Below, in pieces: positions 12,701 through 23,215 of a stretch of 64,000 nt of DNA (its first letter is position 1; the number at the start of each line of letters is the position of its first letter). A model generated the notes under the pieces. The model saw only the letters and a list, made by a program, of their open reading frames with translations. It did no database searches and was not told the origin of the DNA. A program made the position numbers and the translations under genes. The stretch lies in NCBI GenBank assembly GCA_028671895.1, contig CM053802.1, positions 41,036,201 to 41,100,200 on the forward strand. The letters are read 5' to 3'. The DNA is from Oenanthe sinensis (taxonomy: Eukaryota > Streptophyta > Magnoliopsida > Apiales > Apiaceae).

Positions 12701-15565
12701 AGAAGCATAAAATTATACTTATACAAGCAAGAATCAGTCTCATGAGACCAGTTTGGGGAATAGTTGTGCATTATATCGTTATGTAGTATAGATGACTTGA
12801 GGCAATATAGGGCATCAACTCATAAGTTTTCCATGAATTGTTAATCGGAAATTCTTATTGTGACCTTTCTTAGCATCATTTTCTCTGTCAATCTTAAAAC
12901 ATGTAGAACTGCTTTTAAGCGACTGTTGAACTGAAAGTTGTGTTTCTCATTGTTGAATGAGTGTCCTTGAACTGGCGGCTGGCCTATTAGGAAAATTTCC
13001 TATTTAGATGGTCGGAGCGTTGGAATTGTCCCACAGACCATTGACATTTTACAATCAATATCAGTACATAAGTGTAAAAAAAGGTATCAATAATTGATAT
13101 GAGCTTGTAGCAATTAATGATTAGGTTAAATTAAAATTATCGGTAATAGATTAGTAAAAACTAAGCTTTGCCTCCAGCCTCTAATAAATATTTTCTGGTG
13201 TCATGTAACTTCTTAAATAACCCCCTTAAAAACGAAAAGATCCTTTGTTCACGTGATATTTTACTTTTTTAAAGTTGTCATCTTTAATCATACGTCTGAA
13301 GTCTGTTTATCTTCTGTATGAGCAGTTGCATACATTTCCGGAGGGGAAAGTATCTCAAGAAGATGCACCAATTAGAAGATTAAAGTGGGGTACTGCCAGT
13401 CTAATCGCGCGCTCCCCTGTTACTCCAATAGTTTTGCCAATCGTTCATCATGGTTTTGAAAAGGTAATATTTTGCATTGTAACTGTTGTACTATATTGAC
13501 ACCTATAATCTGTTAGACAAGCACTGTTTATCCTCTCTAGACTCTACTTAGAGCCAAAAGGCATAGATGCATGTATACAAGGATTGCTTATAAGTTCCAG
13601 GCTAACTATGCTCCAGTCATCTAGCCCTAACGTCTAAACTCCTTAATAAAATTCTTTCCCTTAAACACTACATGACACACAAACTATCTCCATCTGTACT
13701 ACATCTAACAAAAACTTTCTCTCTCTTCGTTTTTTTGATATAGTGTTCTTGTTTCTCTACTAGACGGTTTAATGGTAGAAGATAAAGAATTCAACACCAT
13801 CCGGTAAATGATTCTGTGAATTGAAACTACAAGTCTAACACATGAATATTTCTAGAACACTAGTTCATCACAACCTTCCTCATTATAAGCAGAACTGATT
13901 CAGGGTTAACATGTAGTTAATGTAAGAGGATACCTTGATTTTTAACTTGTTTTCTGGAAAAATTCTGTGCAACGACTTTCCCAGTGTAATTTTTAAGAAA
14001 ATGTTGGTTGTGTCTCACACTCTCACCCTCTGCAAACTATCATTCATCCCCATAGTTTACATTCTCGTGAAGCAATATCAAAACTCAAAGAGTAGCATTG
14101 CATCTAGTTTCTAGTCTCTGAATTTCTTCAAAATGAAGAATTATCTGTTACAGAACCCCTACCACAATTCATTGTAAGTAACACCAAATGCAATATTCTT
14201 TTGCGGTTTGCACTGCTCTTTTTCAAATTTCAGAAGTTGAAAGTAAGCGAGTCTGCAGAGCTCACCTAGCACAAAGCATCCATCATACTCTGGAAGGTAG
14301 CTATTGATGCAGGCATCGTCTTTATATGTTCTTTCTCCGTCAATCTACCTATTATATAATACCACAACAAGCACTTTTGAGGAATGATTTTATTCCACGT
14401 CATTGGTCACATCACTAGCCACGCAGTCTCAATATGCCATGCCAGCGAATAATTAAATTTAATATCTACATTACTATTATACCCTTCTATACATTGAATT
14501 AACTTATTGTTATACTCTTGCATACATTTAATTAACTTACTATTATACACTTAAACATATTTAATTAGTCTACAACATCATATTTTTAAGAAATGATTTT
14601 ATTTAATATGTTATTACCCTTATATTTTTGTACCCATTCTCCAATTAGTTCAACATTTTATAAAATTAGTTATCTCAAAACAAGTCATAAATAAAAAAAT
14701 TATAATTCCTCTGTGATAAACTTGAGTCAAGTATTTTGACTCGAAGAGTTTAAGTATATACCGGCCAAAAAAATAGCAACACAGATTTTTTTAAAATTAG
14801 TGTGATCACAAAACATATATATTTTTAAATCATCAAATTATATTTTATAAATTTTAAAAATTATACATTAAAATAAATTACAAAATATAACTCGAATTTC
14901 AGAAATTACCCGTGCTTTACACTGGCGTAAGAGCTAGTTCTTATTAATAGTCAAATTCCCAAAAATTACAAGCTGACAGTTGGCATCTAATATTTGGTGA
15001 CTATTGATAGAAATAAAAGTTAAATAAAAGGCAGGCAATCTATAATACATTACACATTGCATGTAGTTGGTGGTGACTTGGTTGACTGAGTAATTGGTAT
15101 GTGTAAAGGGACTGCCACTACCCCCTTGACATTGTAATATGGAAAAAATTTGTTAACTGAAGTTCTGTGTCAATAATTTGAATATATGCAGTGGGGTCTA
15201 TGCGTTTGATCTTTTTTTTTGTTATAATTTAATTCCGTTTAATGAATCTTATTCTTTGGCCCGAAAATTCGTAGATAATGCCTGAGGATTATCTTTTTGG
15301 GAGAAGACCACCTTTCCCACTTTGTAACAGAAGGGTGGAAATCATTGTGGGCGACCCGATAGAGTTTGACATTCCCAAAATGAAAGAGTTGGCTATCTCC
15401 TTGTCTAGAGATACTTCTTTGCCACTTATAGGCTGGCCATCCACTGCTGGTGAACTTGATGAGCCGACACAAAGACATTTGTACACCACAATCTCTGATC
15501 AAATTCGAACAGTCATGGAGAGATTAAGGAGTTTGATTAAATCTAATTTCGAATTGAAGGCTTAA
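9778..15565 (+). CDS. N-acylphosphatidylethanolamine synthase (tafazzin-like acyltransferase), 5 exons
   Basis: Exons by GT-AG junctions and frame: 9778-9986, 11326-11453, 12249-12334, 13326-13463, 15275-15565, giving 283 aa. This matches the size and sequence of the Arabidopsis At1g78690 protein, which acylates the head group of phosphatidylethanolamine to make NAPE and resembles yeast and human tafazzin. Acyltransferase motifs are visible: catalytic H-x4-D (NHMSTLD, His67/Asp72), split by intron 1; GGGIYQE in exon 3; FPEGK (Phe145-Lys149) in exon 4, followed by RRLKWGTASLIARSP. The start at 9778 is preferred because MGGHMEWA matches the MGRIMEWA start of the Arabidopsis protein. A membrane-associated lipid enzyme is expected. 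Introns are 0.8-1.8 kb. All splice junctions keep the frame and no stop is seen, so it is probably functional. Confidence 0.93.
9987..11325 (+). other. Intron 1 of the NAPE synthase gene
   Basis: Donor GTCAGC and acceptor TGCAG; the codon of Thr70 is split. Apart from the CT tract I see only AT-rich filler. Confidence 0.85.
9991..10063. repeat. CT-rich microsatellite at the start of intron 1
   Basis: (CT)n-like run with TCTCTC and CCTCTC units starting four bases after the donor site of intron 1. It makes a pyrimidine-only stretch right behind the exon that ends inside the catalytic motif. Confidence 0.9.
13464..15274 (+). other. Intron 4 of the NAPE synthase gene
   Basis: Donor GTAATA and acceptor CGTAG; phase 0. 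At 1.8 kb it is the longest intron and contains the possible Helitron at 14344-14937. Confidence 0.8.
14344..14937 (+). mobile_element. Possible non-autonomous Helitron in intron 4
   Basis: Starts A|TCTACC and ends with CCCGTGC, a weak hairpin context (TTACCC...GCGTAA) and GAGCTAG|T. That fits the Helitron pattern of 5' TC, a GC-rich hairpin near the 3' end, CTRR, and insertion between A and T. The hairpin is imperfect and the 5' end is not diagnostic, so this is tentative. Confidence 0.35.
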
Positions 15566-16542
15566 GATTGAGTCGATCTGTTTATTAAATTCAGATATGG
15601 CGAGATGCATTAGAGTTTTAGAGAATATCCAGCAGTGGAGCAGAAATGGGGGCCTCAGAGTTTTGCAGTGCCTTGGCTTCTCATATCTTATTTAAGTTCT
15701 GGTCAAAATTTAGAAATATTATAAGAATTTTTTAGATCTTTCAAATATATAATTTTCGGAAAAGAGCAGGGATCTTTATGGAAAAAAAGCAGGAGTATCC
15801 CAGCAACTGAGCAAGGATGAGTTTGTTGTGTATTGCGACCAGGCAAGTCCGAGTGTCAGTGTAAAATCTTTTTCCAGAGAGTAATTAAATTGGTAGATTT
15901 TTTACTTCTACAGGAAGAGGTTATTGAAGTTGTATGATGCCCTCAGAAATCAGACTGGCGTGAATGCATGTTATGTTTCAATTTGATTTGATTTAAATAG
16001 CATGTTTAAAAATAAATTGATTTTTGTGGCTTGTAGAACTAGTTTTCTTAAATACTCTATTTAGACAGTTTGAGTAATAATGTACAACTTCTATATTTTA
16101 TAAATTTTTTAAAAAAATAATAAATAATTATGTGGTGAGATTAATATGAATCTTTTAGATAATTCTTAAATAAAAAAATAAAATTGTTTGAGATATTTCT
16201 TGTGTAGTATGCTTCGAATCGAGGGTAATGACTCTTTATATCACAATTTTAAATAAAATGGTCAAAAATATCACAAAATTTAAATTTGGTCCTTTTCATC
16301 ACATAAAAACGTATATTTAAATTGCTTTTTTGTAAAAAAAATGCATTATAAAATTGCGTTTATATTATTTAATTAAAAAAATAAGGGAAAAAGTTTATAA
16401 AAAAATATATATGTCATGCGTTTATAGGACGTCCAACGCATATATATAATGCGTATATCATTAACTCGCCTGCCAAATTATGTTTCACGCAGGTTTATGT
16501 AACGTTTGTTTGTGATTTAAAAGACCGTATTTTTAAATTGTA
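15566..16542. other. 3' flank of NAPE synthase and intergenic spacer
   Basis: Contains the presumed 3' untranslated region, then AT-rich DNA with short ATGCGTTTATA-like repeats around 16340-16510. No gene seen. Confidence 0.5.
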
Positions 16543-16811
16543 CTCCCTCCGTCCCATTTTACATGTCACTGAAAAAAATTATGCATTATAAGAAAAAGTT
16601 AGGTTTTAAATTTGTTTACTTGTCTATCCCTAATAATTATATTAAATGTAGATGAAATACTTGTATATTTAAATTAGTCAAACATTGAAAATAATAATAT
16701 AAGGATAATTTATGAAAAAATCATTCAAAAATTACTTTGAAAATAGAGACTAACAACTATTTTGGGACAAATATTTTTTATAAAAATAACATACATATGA
16801 GACGAATGAAG
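16543..16811. mobile_element. Stowaway-type MITE, 269 bp
   Basis: The left end CTCCCTCCGTCCCATTT and the reverse complement of the right end (CTTCATTCGTCTCATAT) form imperfect terminal inverted repeats of the Stowaway type. TA duplications flank it at 16541-16542 and 16812-16813. It has no coding capacity. It ends about 90 bp before the start codon of the next gene and so lies in that gene's promoter region. Confidence 0.8.
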
Positions 16812-16899
16812 TACTTTTAACGGCATTCAATCTCAAATTGCGATTTTATGGTCCATTTTTCTCGTATTCAACTGAAACATAATTCAACCGAAAAATAAA

Positions 16900-17799
16900 A
16901 TGCAAAATCTAAATCTTCCTCCACCTATGCAACCTCGAAATCCGAACCCATTTTCCGACCAGCACCGTGTAATAGCCTTCACCACCCCACAAAACTATGC
17001 CACCAGACTCTCCACCATCATCCACCATAAAGGGTGGATCCCACTGTGGTGCCCCACAGTCATTATTGAGCCCACCCCTGAACCCATCAAACACTTTTTA
17101 TCATCTCAATCTAAAACCCCATTAGACCAATTCTCAGCCATAGCTTTCACTTCAAGAACGGGCATCTCATCTTTCTCACAGGCATTATCACAAACACAAA
17201 GCCACCCATTGTCACCAAATGGTGATACATTTATTATCTCAGCCCTTGGTAAAGATTCTGAGCTTCTTGACTCCTCGTTTATAAGTAAATTGTGTGAAAA
17301 TCTGGACAGAGTCCGGGTTTTGATACCTCCCGTAGCGGTTCCACGTATGATGGTGGCATCGCTTCGGGAGGGAACCGGACGTAAAATATTATGTCCGGTT
17401 CCTTTAGTAATAGGGTTGGAGGAGCCACCCGTGGTACCAGAGTTTTTAAAAGATTTGGCGGAAAAAGGGTGGGTGGTGGTGAGAGTGAATGCTTACGAGA
17501 CGAGGTGGGCGGGGCCACATTGTGTGGAGGAGGTTGTTAAATGGGGTGATGAGAATAGATTGGATGCCATAGTGTTTACTAGTAGTGGGGAACTTGAGGG
17601 GTTTTTGAAGGGGTTAAAAGAGATGGGTTTGGATTGGGGGAGGCTGAGGAGGCGGTGGACGAGGTTGGTGGTCGCGGCGCATGGGCCTGTTACTGCTGCT
17701 GGAGCTGAGAGGTTAGGGGTGGGAGTGGATGTGGTGAGTACAAGGTTTGATAGTTTTGATGGGGTTGTTGATGCACTTGCTTCTAAATGGTTAATGTAG
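16900..17799 (+). CDS. Uroporphyrinogen-III synthase (HemD)-domain protein, single exon
   Basis: A 299-aa intronless frame with HEM4-domain features. The bilobed HemD fold is suggested by an FTTPQNYA start (about residue 28), AFTSRTGI (about 87-94), a second lobe with CPVP near 166, VFTSSGELEGFL (about 225-236) and the C-terminal VVAAHGPVTAAGAERLG segment. In tetrapyrrole synthesis this family closes hydroxymethylbilane to uroporphyrinogen III with inversion of ring D. The first 20 residues are Pro/Asn-rich and lack an obvious Ser/Thr-rich plastid transit peptide, so this could be a UROS-like paralogue rather than the plastid enzyme. A MITE sits in its promoter, and a damaged copy of its 3' end lies at 21793-21962. 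Confidence 0.82.
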   Translation: MQNLNLPPPMQPRNPNPFSDQHRVIAFTTPQNYATRLSTIIHHKGWIPLWCPTVIIEPTPEPIKHFLSSQSKTPLDQFSAIAFTSRTGISSFSQALSQTQSHPLSPNGDTFIISALGKDSELLDSSFISKLCENLDRVRVLIPPVAVPRMMVASLREGTGRKILCPVPLVIGLEEPPVVPEFLKDLAEKGWVVVRVNAYETRWAGPHCVEEVVKWGDENRLDAIVFTSSGELEGFLKGLKEMGLDWGRLRRRWTRLVVAAHGPVTAAGAERLGVGVDVVSTRFDSFDGVVDALASKWLM

Positions 17800-19522
17800 C
17801 TCAACTTTAACTACTTAAAAATGATTATAGATTATCAGTACATTGTGGTTGTAAACTCGTAACTTGTAATTTCATTTTCATAATTGCTCTGCGTTCTGGA
17901 CTTATGATAGGGAACAATAATACTAATAATAATATGATTCCTTATGAAAATTGACTGAGGAAGTGATGTATCTCTCCTGTTTGCGTTATTGATCAAATCC
18001 TTACAATTAACATGGCCAGAAACAGGCCCTCGGGCTCCCAATACGGCAGTTTATTGACTCTCTATTCAGTTCTGGCCAAGTAAAGATTTAAACAAGCATT
18101 GTTATCTTAATCTACACTTTAGTCTGTGTAGATGATATTCTTTTTGCCGGGAATAACTGTTTCATTGATATGGATCTTAGATTGCTATGATTGTGATCTT
18201 AGTCTATGTTTGTGTGATATTCTATCACAACACATTTGGCAGCAATCATTTTTCCTGTTACGCAATAAGCCACAGATTCCAAGCTTTAGTACTGTATCAT
18301 TTGATTTCAAACTAAAGCAACCGTGGTCGTTAGGGCTCTTAGTTTAGTCCACAGCATAGAATCTTCAGTTAACCAGAATTCGATCAAGTTAGCATCTTTA
18401 ACCATGATTATATTGGAAAACGTGTTTGGATATAGTAAATCTCCTCTTGGACATTTCTTGCATCCTCATATCTGTAAGAATTATATATACATATCATATC
18501 AATACACAGAATCAATGTATATTTTTACATGCTAATCGAAGTCCTTTATCTTTCTTCCCTCTTTCTTTTCTCTGCAGTTGTTTTCTTCTGCCTGTGCAAA
18601 TATTGTTCAGCTGCCTCTTGCCGCGCCCATTTCCATCAAAGTGGTAAGTTCTCCATATATTTTTCCTCTGCCGATTTATAATGTCAGAAATTGCATCCTG
18701 CACCCTCTCTGCTTCAGCTTCCACAGTTAACTAAACACGAATTCTCCACACCCCTTGTATCTTTTCAATAAAAATGATTATAACGACAATAAAGAAGTTC
18801 AAACCCTACAACTTGATGAAGAATTTAGTGATTTCTCCATGAGATCCGAAACCACAATTAAGTACAATCAAGGGTTCTAAATGTCTTTCCGATAGGCTTG
18901 TCGAAATAAATCGTCCCAACAACAATGAAAACCTCATTGCTACCCTTTTTTTACATGATTTTCAATCGATTATTTTTCCTACCTTTACTCAAAACCGCTG
19001 CATGCCAATGTCATAAAATAGAAGACATGAACAGTAGTCTAAATTTAAAAATGAGTGTTGTGAATGAAAGATGTAGATTGGTAATTAAACTTATTTTTAA
19101 CACCGACAACTAAATGCATTACTCTACTTAAAGCAGCACACCACTTTAAAAATAATAGTTTTATTCAATGGCAACTAGTGATAATTCTTCAGTTTTATTA
19201 TTTTTAATGTTACTTGCTTAGGCTGGCGGTTCTCTCCTTGCTGGTGCAGTCTTAAAAAAGTTATGTTTAGCTGTGTGCAGAAATTGATAGCCGCCCCTGA
19301 ATGCATATAAAAATCAAACCAAAAACAGATTAGTAGTTTATTACTCCGTGCTTGGCAAAAAAACAGATAAGTAACAAGGCACATTTCTTTTTAACCTTTT
19401 GACAACAAAGTACCGAAAACAAGAAAGTTTGTTTGTTTATAACCAAATACTGTGATGATCAAGATCACAAAGTCTTGAGCCTTCCGTAAATTTTCTTTCC
19501 TGGGTATCAAGAAAACATCAAA
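17800..19522. other. Intergenic spacer between UROS-like and DAO genes
   Basis: No gene identified. One segment (about 18578-18641) is flanked by a pyrimidine tract with CTGCAG and by GTAAGT, so it looks like an isolated exon, but its translation is not recognisable and no partner exons were found. Confidence 0.45.
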
Positions 19523-20294
19523 ATGGTGATTAACTGCAATGTTCCTGTCATAGACCTTCAAGATTTTCCGGCACAATCATCTAAACTTGTGCAAGCTGGT
19601 GAAGAATGGGGATGTTTCAGACTAGTCAACCATCACAATATCCTCTCTGTCACCCTAATGTCAGAGATGAAGTCTGTAGCACAGTCACTTCAAGATTTTT
19701 CACCTGAAATTAAATGCCAGAATACTGGCATCATACCTGGAAGTGGGTACATAACACCTTCTCAGGCCAACCCTCTTTATGAGGCATTTGGTCTTTACAT
19801 GTCTTGCCCTGAAGATGTTAATGTTTTTTGCTCTCAGTTGAATGCCTCTCCCAGTCAAAGGTATCATTTCAAGTTTCTCTAGACCAATAGCTTGATCTTG
19901 AAGTAAACCCTGAAAAATATAATGATTGAAGTTCATTTATTGAGAAGTCTCGCATAGGATAAAAGTGGAAACATGACCCATATATCTTCTACTAGAGCCG
20001 GCATGTGGATAAAATCTACACAAACCATACTTCTTGTAACGAAGAATGTGCATCTGGTCTTTTAAGCGGCACTGAATAAGCCCTATAGAAAAATATGTAT
20101 CCATTTAAGATCAAATTATTCATGTAGAGCAGTGGTTAGGCGTTTGTCTGATATATGTCCCCAGTTTAATGCTGTTATAATGATGCGTAGACTAGGTAAA
20201 AGAGCCAAAATACTCGAAAGACAGGAGTACAGACGTTCTTTCCTACAGATCACGTACATTGACTCTGCAATAGCAATTATAAACAAATCTCTCC

Positions 20295-20326
<32 letters not shown>

Positions 20327-21654
20327 GAAGTAAAAATTGATTATTATTTTTAACTGTGTATAAATCAGTAGCTTAATTATGAAGTGGGTATATTATGATT
20401 GTTGAATTCGTATCGAACTGATTTGATTAATGATCAAATTAAGTTAAAATTTTGTTAACAGAGAGACGATTTTCAAGTATGCTAAAGCACTACATGAGTT
20501 ACTTGTGGAAATAAGTGGAAAATTGGCTGATGGATTAGGAATATCTGGTTTTACAATAAAGGGATGGCCTTGCTTATTCAGAATAAACAAATTTAATTTT
20601 TCTCAAGAAACTGTTGGATCCTCTGGATTCCAAATACACACTGATTCGGGTTTCCTTACCATAGTTCAAGATGATGAAGGTGTTAGTGGACTGGAGGTCA
20701 TGGACAAGTCCGGAGCTTTCATGCCCGTTGATCCTTGGCCAGGTGCTCTTGTTGTCAATCTTGGAGATGTTGCTAAGGTGAGCTAGTCAATAGTTAGGCA
20801 TAAGTGTTGCGGAATTGTGATTTGTGAACATTTTATCTTTGTGAAATTAACATACTTATATGTCATATGATGTGAGACTATTGCTTATCGCTTACTGATT
20901 ACCACTCTCCTTAGGCACATGTCTGTAAGCTATATCACTCGGGTGTCAGGTATGGAGGACATAACACATATATGACTCGTAATCTCGGAAAATCGAAGTA
21001 CTATATGTTAAGACAGATGTGGAGATGATTCATGATTTATTTATAACAAGAGTATACATAGATATGTAGCTAAAATTAACTATTAAGCTTAATTAGAGAT
21101 AATTCTGTGAGATACTTAATACATATATGATGCATTATAATGAGTTCTATATACTTGCTAACAGTTGTTCAGATAACTTGTATACACCTCATAGCCTATA
21201 GGATATATAGGCTCAATAGGGTCTATCGTTATAGAAAAAAGGCCACATACACTTGAGCAAAGAAACACGATCATATGCTCTACTAAATTTACAAATTATG
21301 TGCCAGATACATGGGAAACAATGGTTATTATATTCTTTTATTTTCTGATTACATCATGAGTGCCTTCCACAAAATTTTATTGTTTCTTGTTGCTACAAGG
21401 CTTGGAGTAATGGAAGATTGTGCCCTGGTAAACATCGAGTGCAATGCAAAGAAGCAAATATAAGGTATTCTATTGCTGCATTTCTGGGACCTAAAGACAC
21501 AGTGGAAGCTCCACCAGAACTAGTCGACGATGCACATCCTCGTTTGTATGCACCTTTCACGTTTGAAGATTACAGAAACCTTCGATTCTCAACAAAGCTG
21601 CAGGATGGTGAAGCCCTTAATCTTTTACTCATTGACCCTTCAAGAAATGGATGA
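19523..21654 (+). CDS. DAO: 2-oxoglutarate-dependent dioxygenase, DAO type (auxin oxidation), 3 exons
   Basis: Exons 19523-19860, 20462-20777 and 21400-21654 join in frame to 302 aa. The protein starts with the DIOX_N segment (VPVIDLQDFP) and keeps the Fe(II)/2OG site: His172-x-Asp174 (QIHTDSGFLTI), His230 (GKHRVQCKE) and Arg240-x-Ser242 (RYS). GSGYITPSQANPLYEA and the LYAPFTFEDYRNLR ending are typical of the DAO family (rice DAO, Arabidopsis DAO1), which oxidises indole-3-acetic acid to 2-oxo-IAA, probably in the cytosol. The VNHH segment replaces the usual VNHG and the second His motif reads CPGKH rather than the more common NVKH. The frame is complete with good splice sites, so I expect a working gene, though the substrate could differ from IAA. 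Confidence 0.9.
20288..20326. repeat. (CT)n(CA)n compound microsatellite in DAO intron 1
   Basis: CT-rich units followed by six or more CA units, within the first intron (19861-20461). Confidence 0.9.
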
Positions 21655-21792
21655 GAATGAAAATGTAATAGTTTTTTTTTTAGTTAATGTAGTAGTACTT
21701 CAATGTGAAGGGAAGTGTACATTTTTTTTTAAAATTATTAATATTGGAAGTATCACTAATAAGTAATAACTATTGAAAGTGAAAGTGAAAGT

Positions 21793-21962
21793 TGGGATTA
21801 AAAGAGATGGGTTTGGATTGGAGGAAGGTGAAAGTACAAAGTCTGATACATCTGGTGGGATTGTTCATGCAGTTGCTTCTACTTCTAGATGGCAATCTTA
21901 GATGACTATAGATCATATTATATATTGCGGTTTGTATTTTATTTCCATAATTTGTTGTTATA
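21793..21962 (+). pseudogene. Fossil duplicate of the 3' end of the UROS-like gene
   Basis: TTAAAAGAGATGGGTTTGG here repeats the coding sequence at about 17615-17633. After an internal deletion, similarity resumes through the codons for the Ala-Ser-Lys/Arg-Trp C-terminus and continues into the 3' flank (GATTATAGAT and TTGTGGTT equivalents). Because untranslated flank is included, this looks like a DNA-level duplication rather than a retrocopy. The DAO gene lies between the two copies. Confidence 0.8.
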
Positions 21963-22362
21963 TAGTAAATTAATAATTATATATATATATCAGTTTGGAT
22001 ACTGAATGACAATCAAAATTTCTAGTTTTAAGAAGCTAAAGAAATTTCTGTCTGAGCATTACTAATATCCTATTATCCACTCCATTTAATAATTGATACC
22101 TGTATAAGAGCAAGTCTAAGAACTTTTTCAAATGAGGTTATAAATTAAAATATAAGAAATATAGCAAAAAATAATGTTGCCCTAACAGGTTTACGGGGGT
22201 TCCTTAAAATGTGAGGACATTTATCTCATTTCTTATTTTTAAGAATATCCTAAGCATTCCTTATTTGACCTAATAAAAAATTATTTTTCCTCTTTTTCCC
22301 TCTTTTTTCTTCCTTCCTTTTATATTATTATATTAATAATGAAGAATGAAGATAAAGAATAT
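21963..22362. other. Intergenic spacer before the gypsy element
   Basis: AT-rich; no gene. A short segment from about 22105 resembles common plant MITE ends (AGAGCAAGTCTAAGAA), but no matching partner end was found. Confidence 0.4.
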
Positions 22363-23171
22363 TGTTATAGTCAAGATTACATCCGGGAATTTCTGGTTGA
22401 GTTTTGTCACGGATTGGGTCAGCCTAAAATTAGTTGGCATCCTTGAGGAAGGGAGTGGGCCTCCCTGGTGTTCAGGGATGGCGCACCCTCTTTGGCCAAG
22501 AAGGTGTGTCACAGGGCTTGGCCTACTTCCCATAATTTTGGCTTTCGACTTAATAATGAGTATTTTTTAAGACCATTCAAGGGGTTGAATATTGAAGACC
22601 CATGCTCTATATCCCACAAGTTATCATCGACGAAGAGTTTTGGAATTATGAAAGATCATTCTCTGTATTCAGGCGGGTTGTCCTTGTCGGGGCGTTTAGG
22701 ACGTGTCCTACATTCGGGGTGGAATGGTGGATCTAGTACTAGCCTCTAGTCAAGGTTCCAAGGAAATAACTATAGTGAACCGGCTTAGCCTCGGGGAATC
22801 CGGGTCAATGCCAGAATCATGAAGTCCTTGGGCCTTATATTGTAGTTGGGACTATCCAAATAAGTCTCGATGTAGAGATCTCTTCCAAGTAGGTTTCTAT
22901 TACCTATTTTGATTCGAAGAAGAAATCATTTTCCTATCGGGCCTCTACTTCATCAAGAACTACGTGGTCTTGATCCCCTATAAATAAGGGTACGTAGGCA
23001 CATTGTAAGGGGTTGGAAAATCTAGAGTTGGAAACCGTTAGAGAGAAAACCTTACAATCTCAGCCACCAATCTCATATAAACCACCACACTCTGGTGGTA
23101 CTCAGCCTTGTTTGATCTTTTTTCAACAAAGAATCTCAATCTTTGTTGATTCCCAGATTTCTCCAGTAACA
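22363..23171 (+). repeat. 5' LTR of the Tat-like element
   Basis: Starts TGTTATAGTCAAGATTACA and ends AACA. It aligns with 35925-36756 with clear divergence and several indels, so the insertion is not recent. A TATAAATA box is present near 22979 (CCTATAAATAAGG). Confidence 0.9.
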
Positions 23172-23191
23172 AATTGGCGCTCGAAGGAGGG
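23172..23191 (+). other. Primer-binding site region of the Tat-like element
   Basis: AATTGGCGCTCGAAGGAGG directly follows the 5' LTR. The TTGGCGC core is that of Ty3/gypsy sites; the exact primer tRNA is not determined. Confidence 0.6.
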
Positions 23192-23215
23192 CATCTTTGC
23201 ATCTAAGGAGAAAGG

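Noticed and set aside
17279..17804. Minus-strand frames opposite the UROS-like gene
   Set aside because: Shadow frames of a GC-richer coding exon; the plus frame has recognisable HemD motifs over its full length.
22105..22300. MITE-like start AGAGCAAGTCTAAGAA left of the Tat-like element
   Set aside because: No matching inverted end or target duplication could be found in the window.
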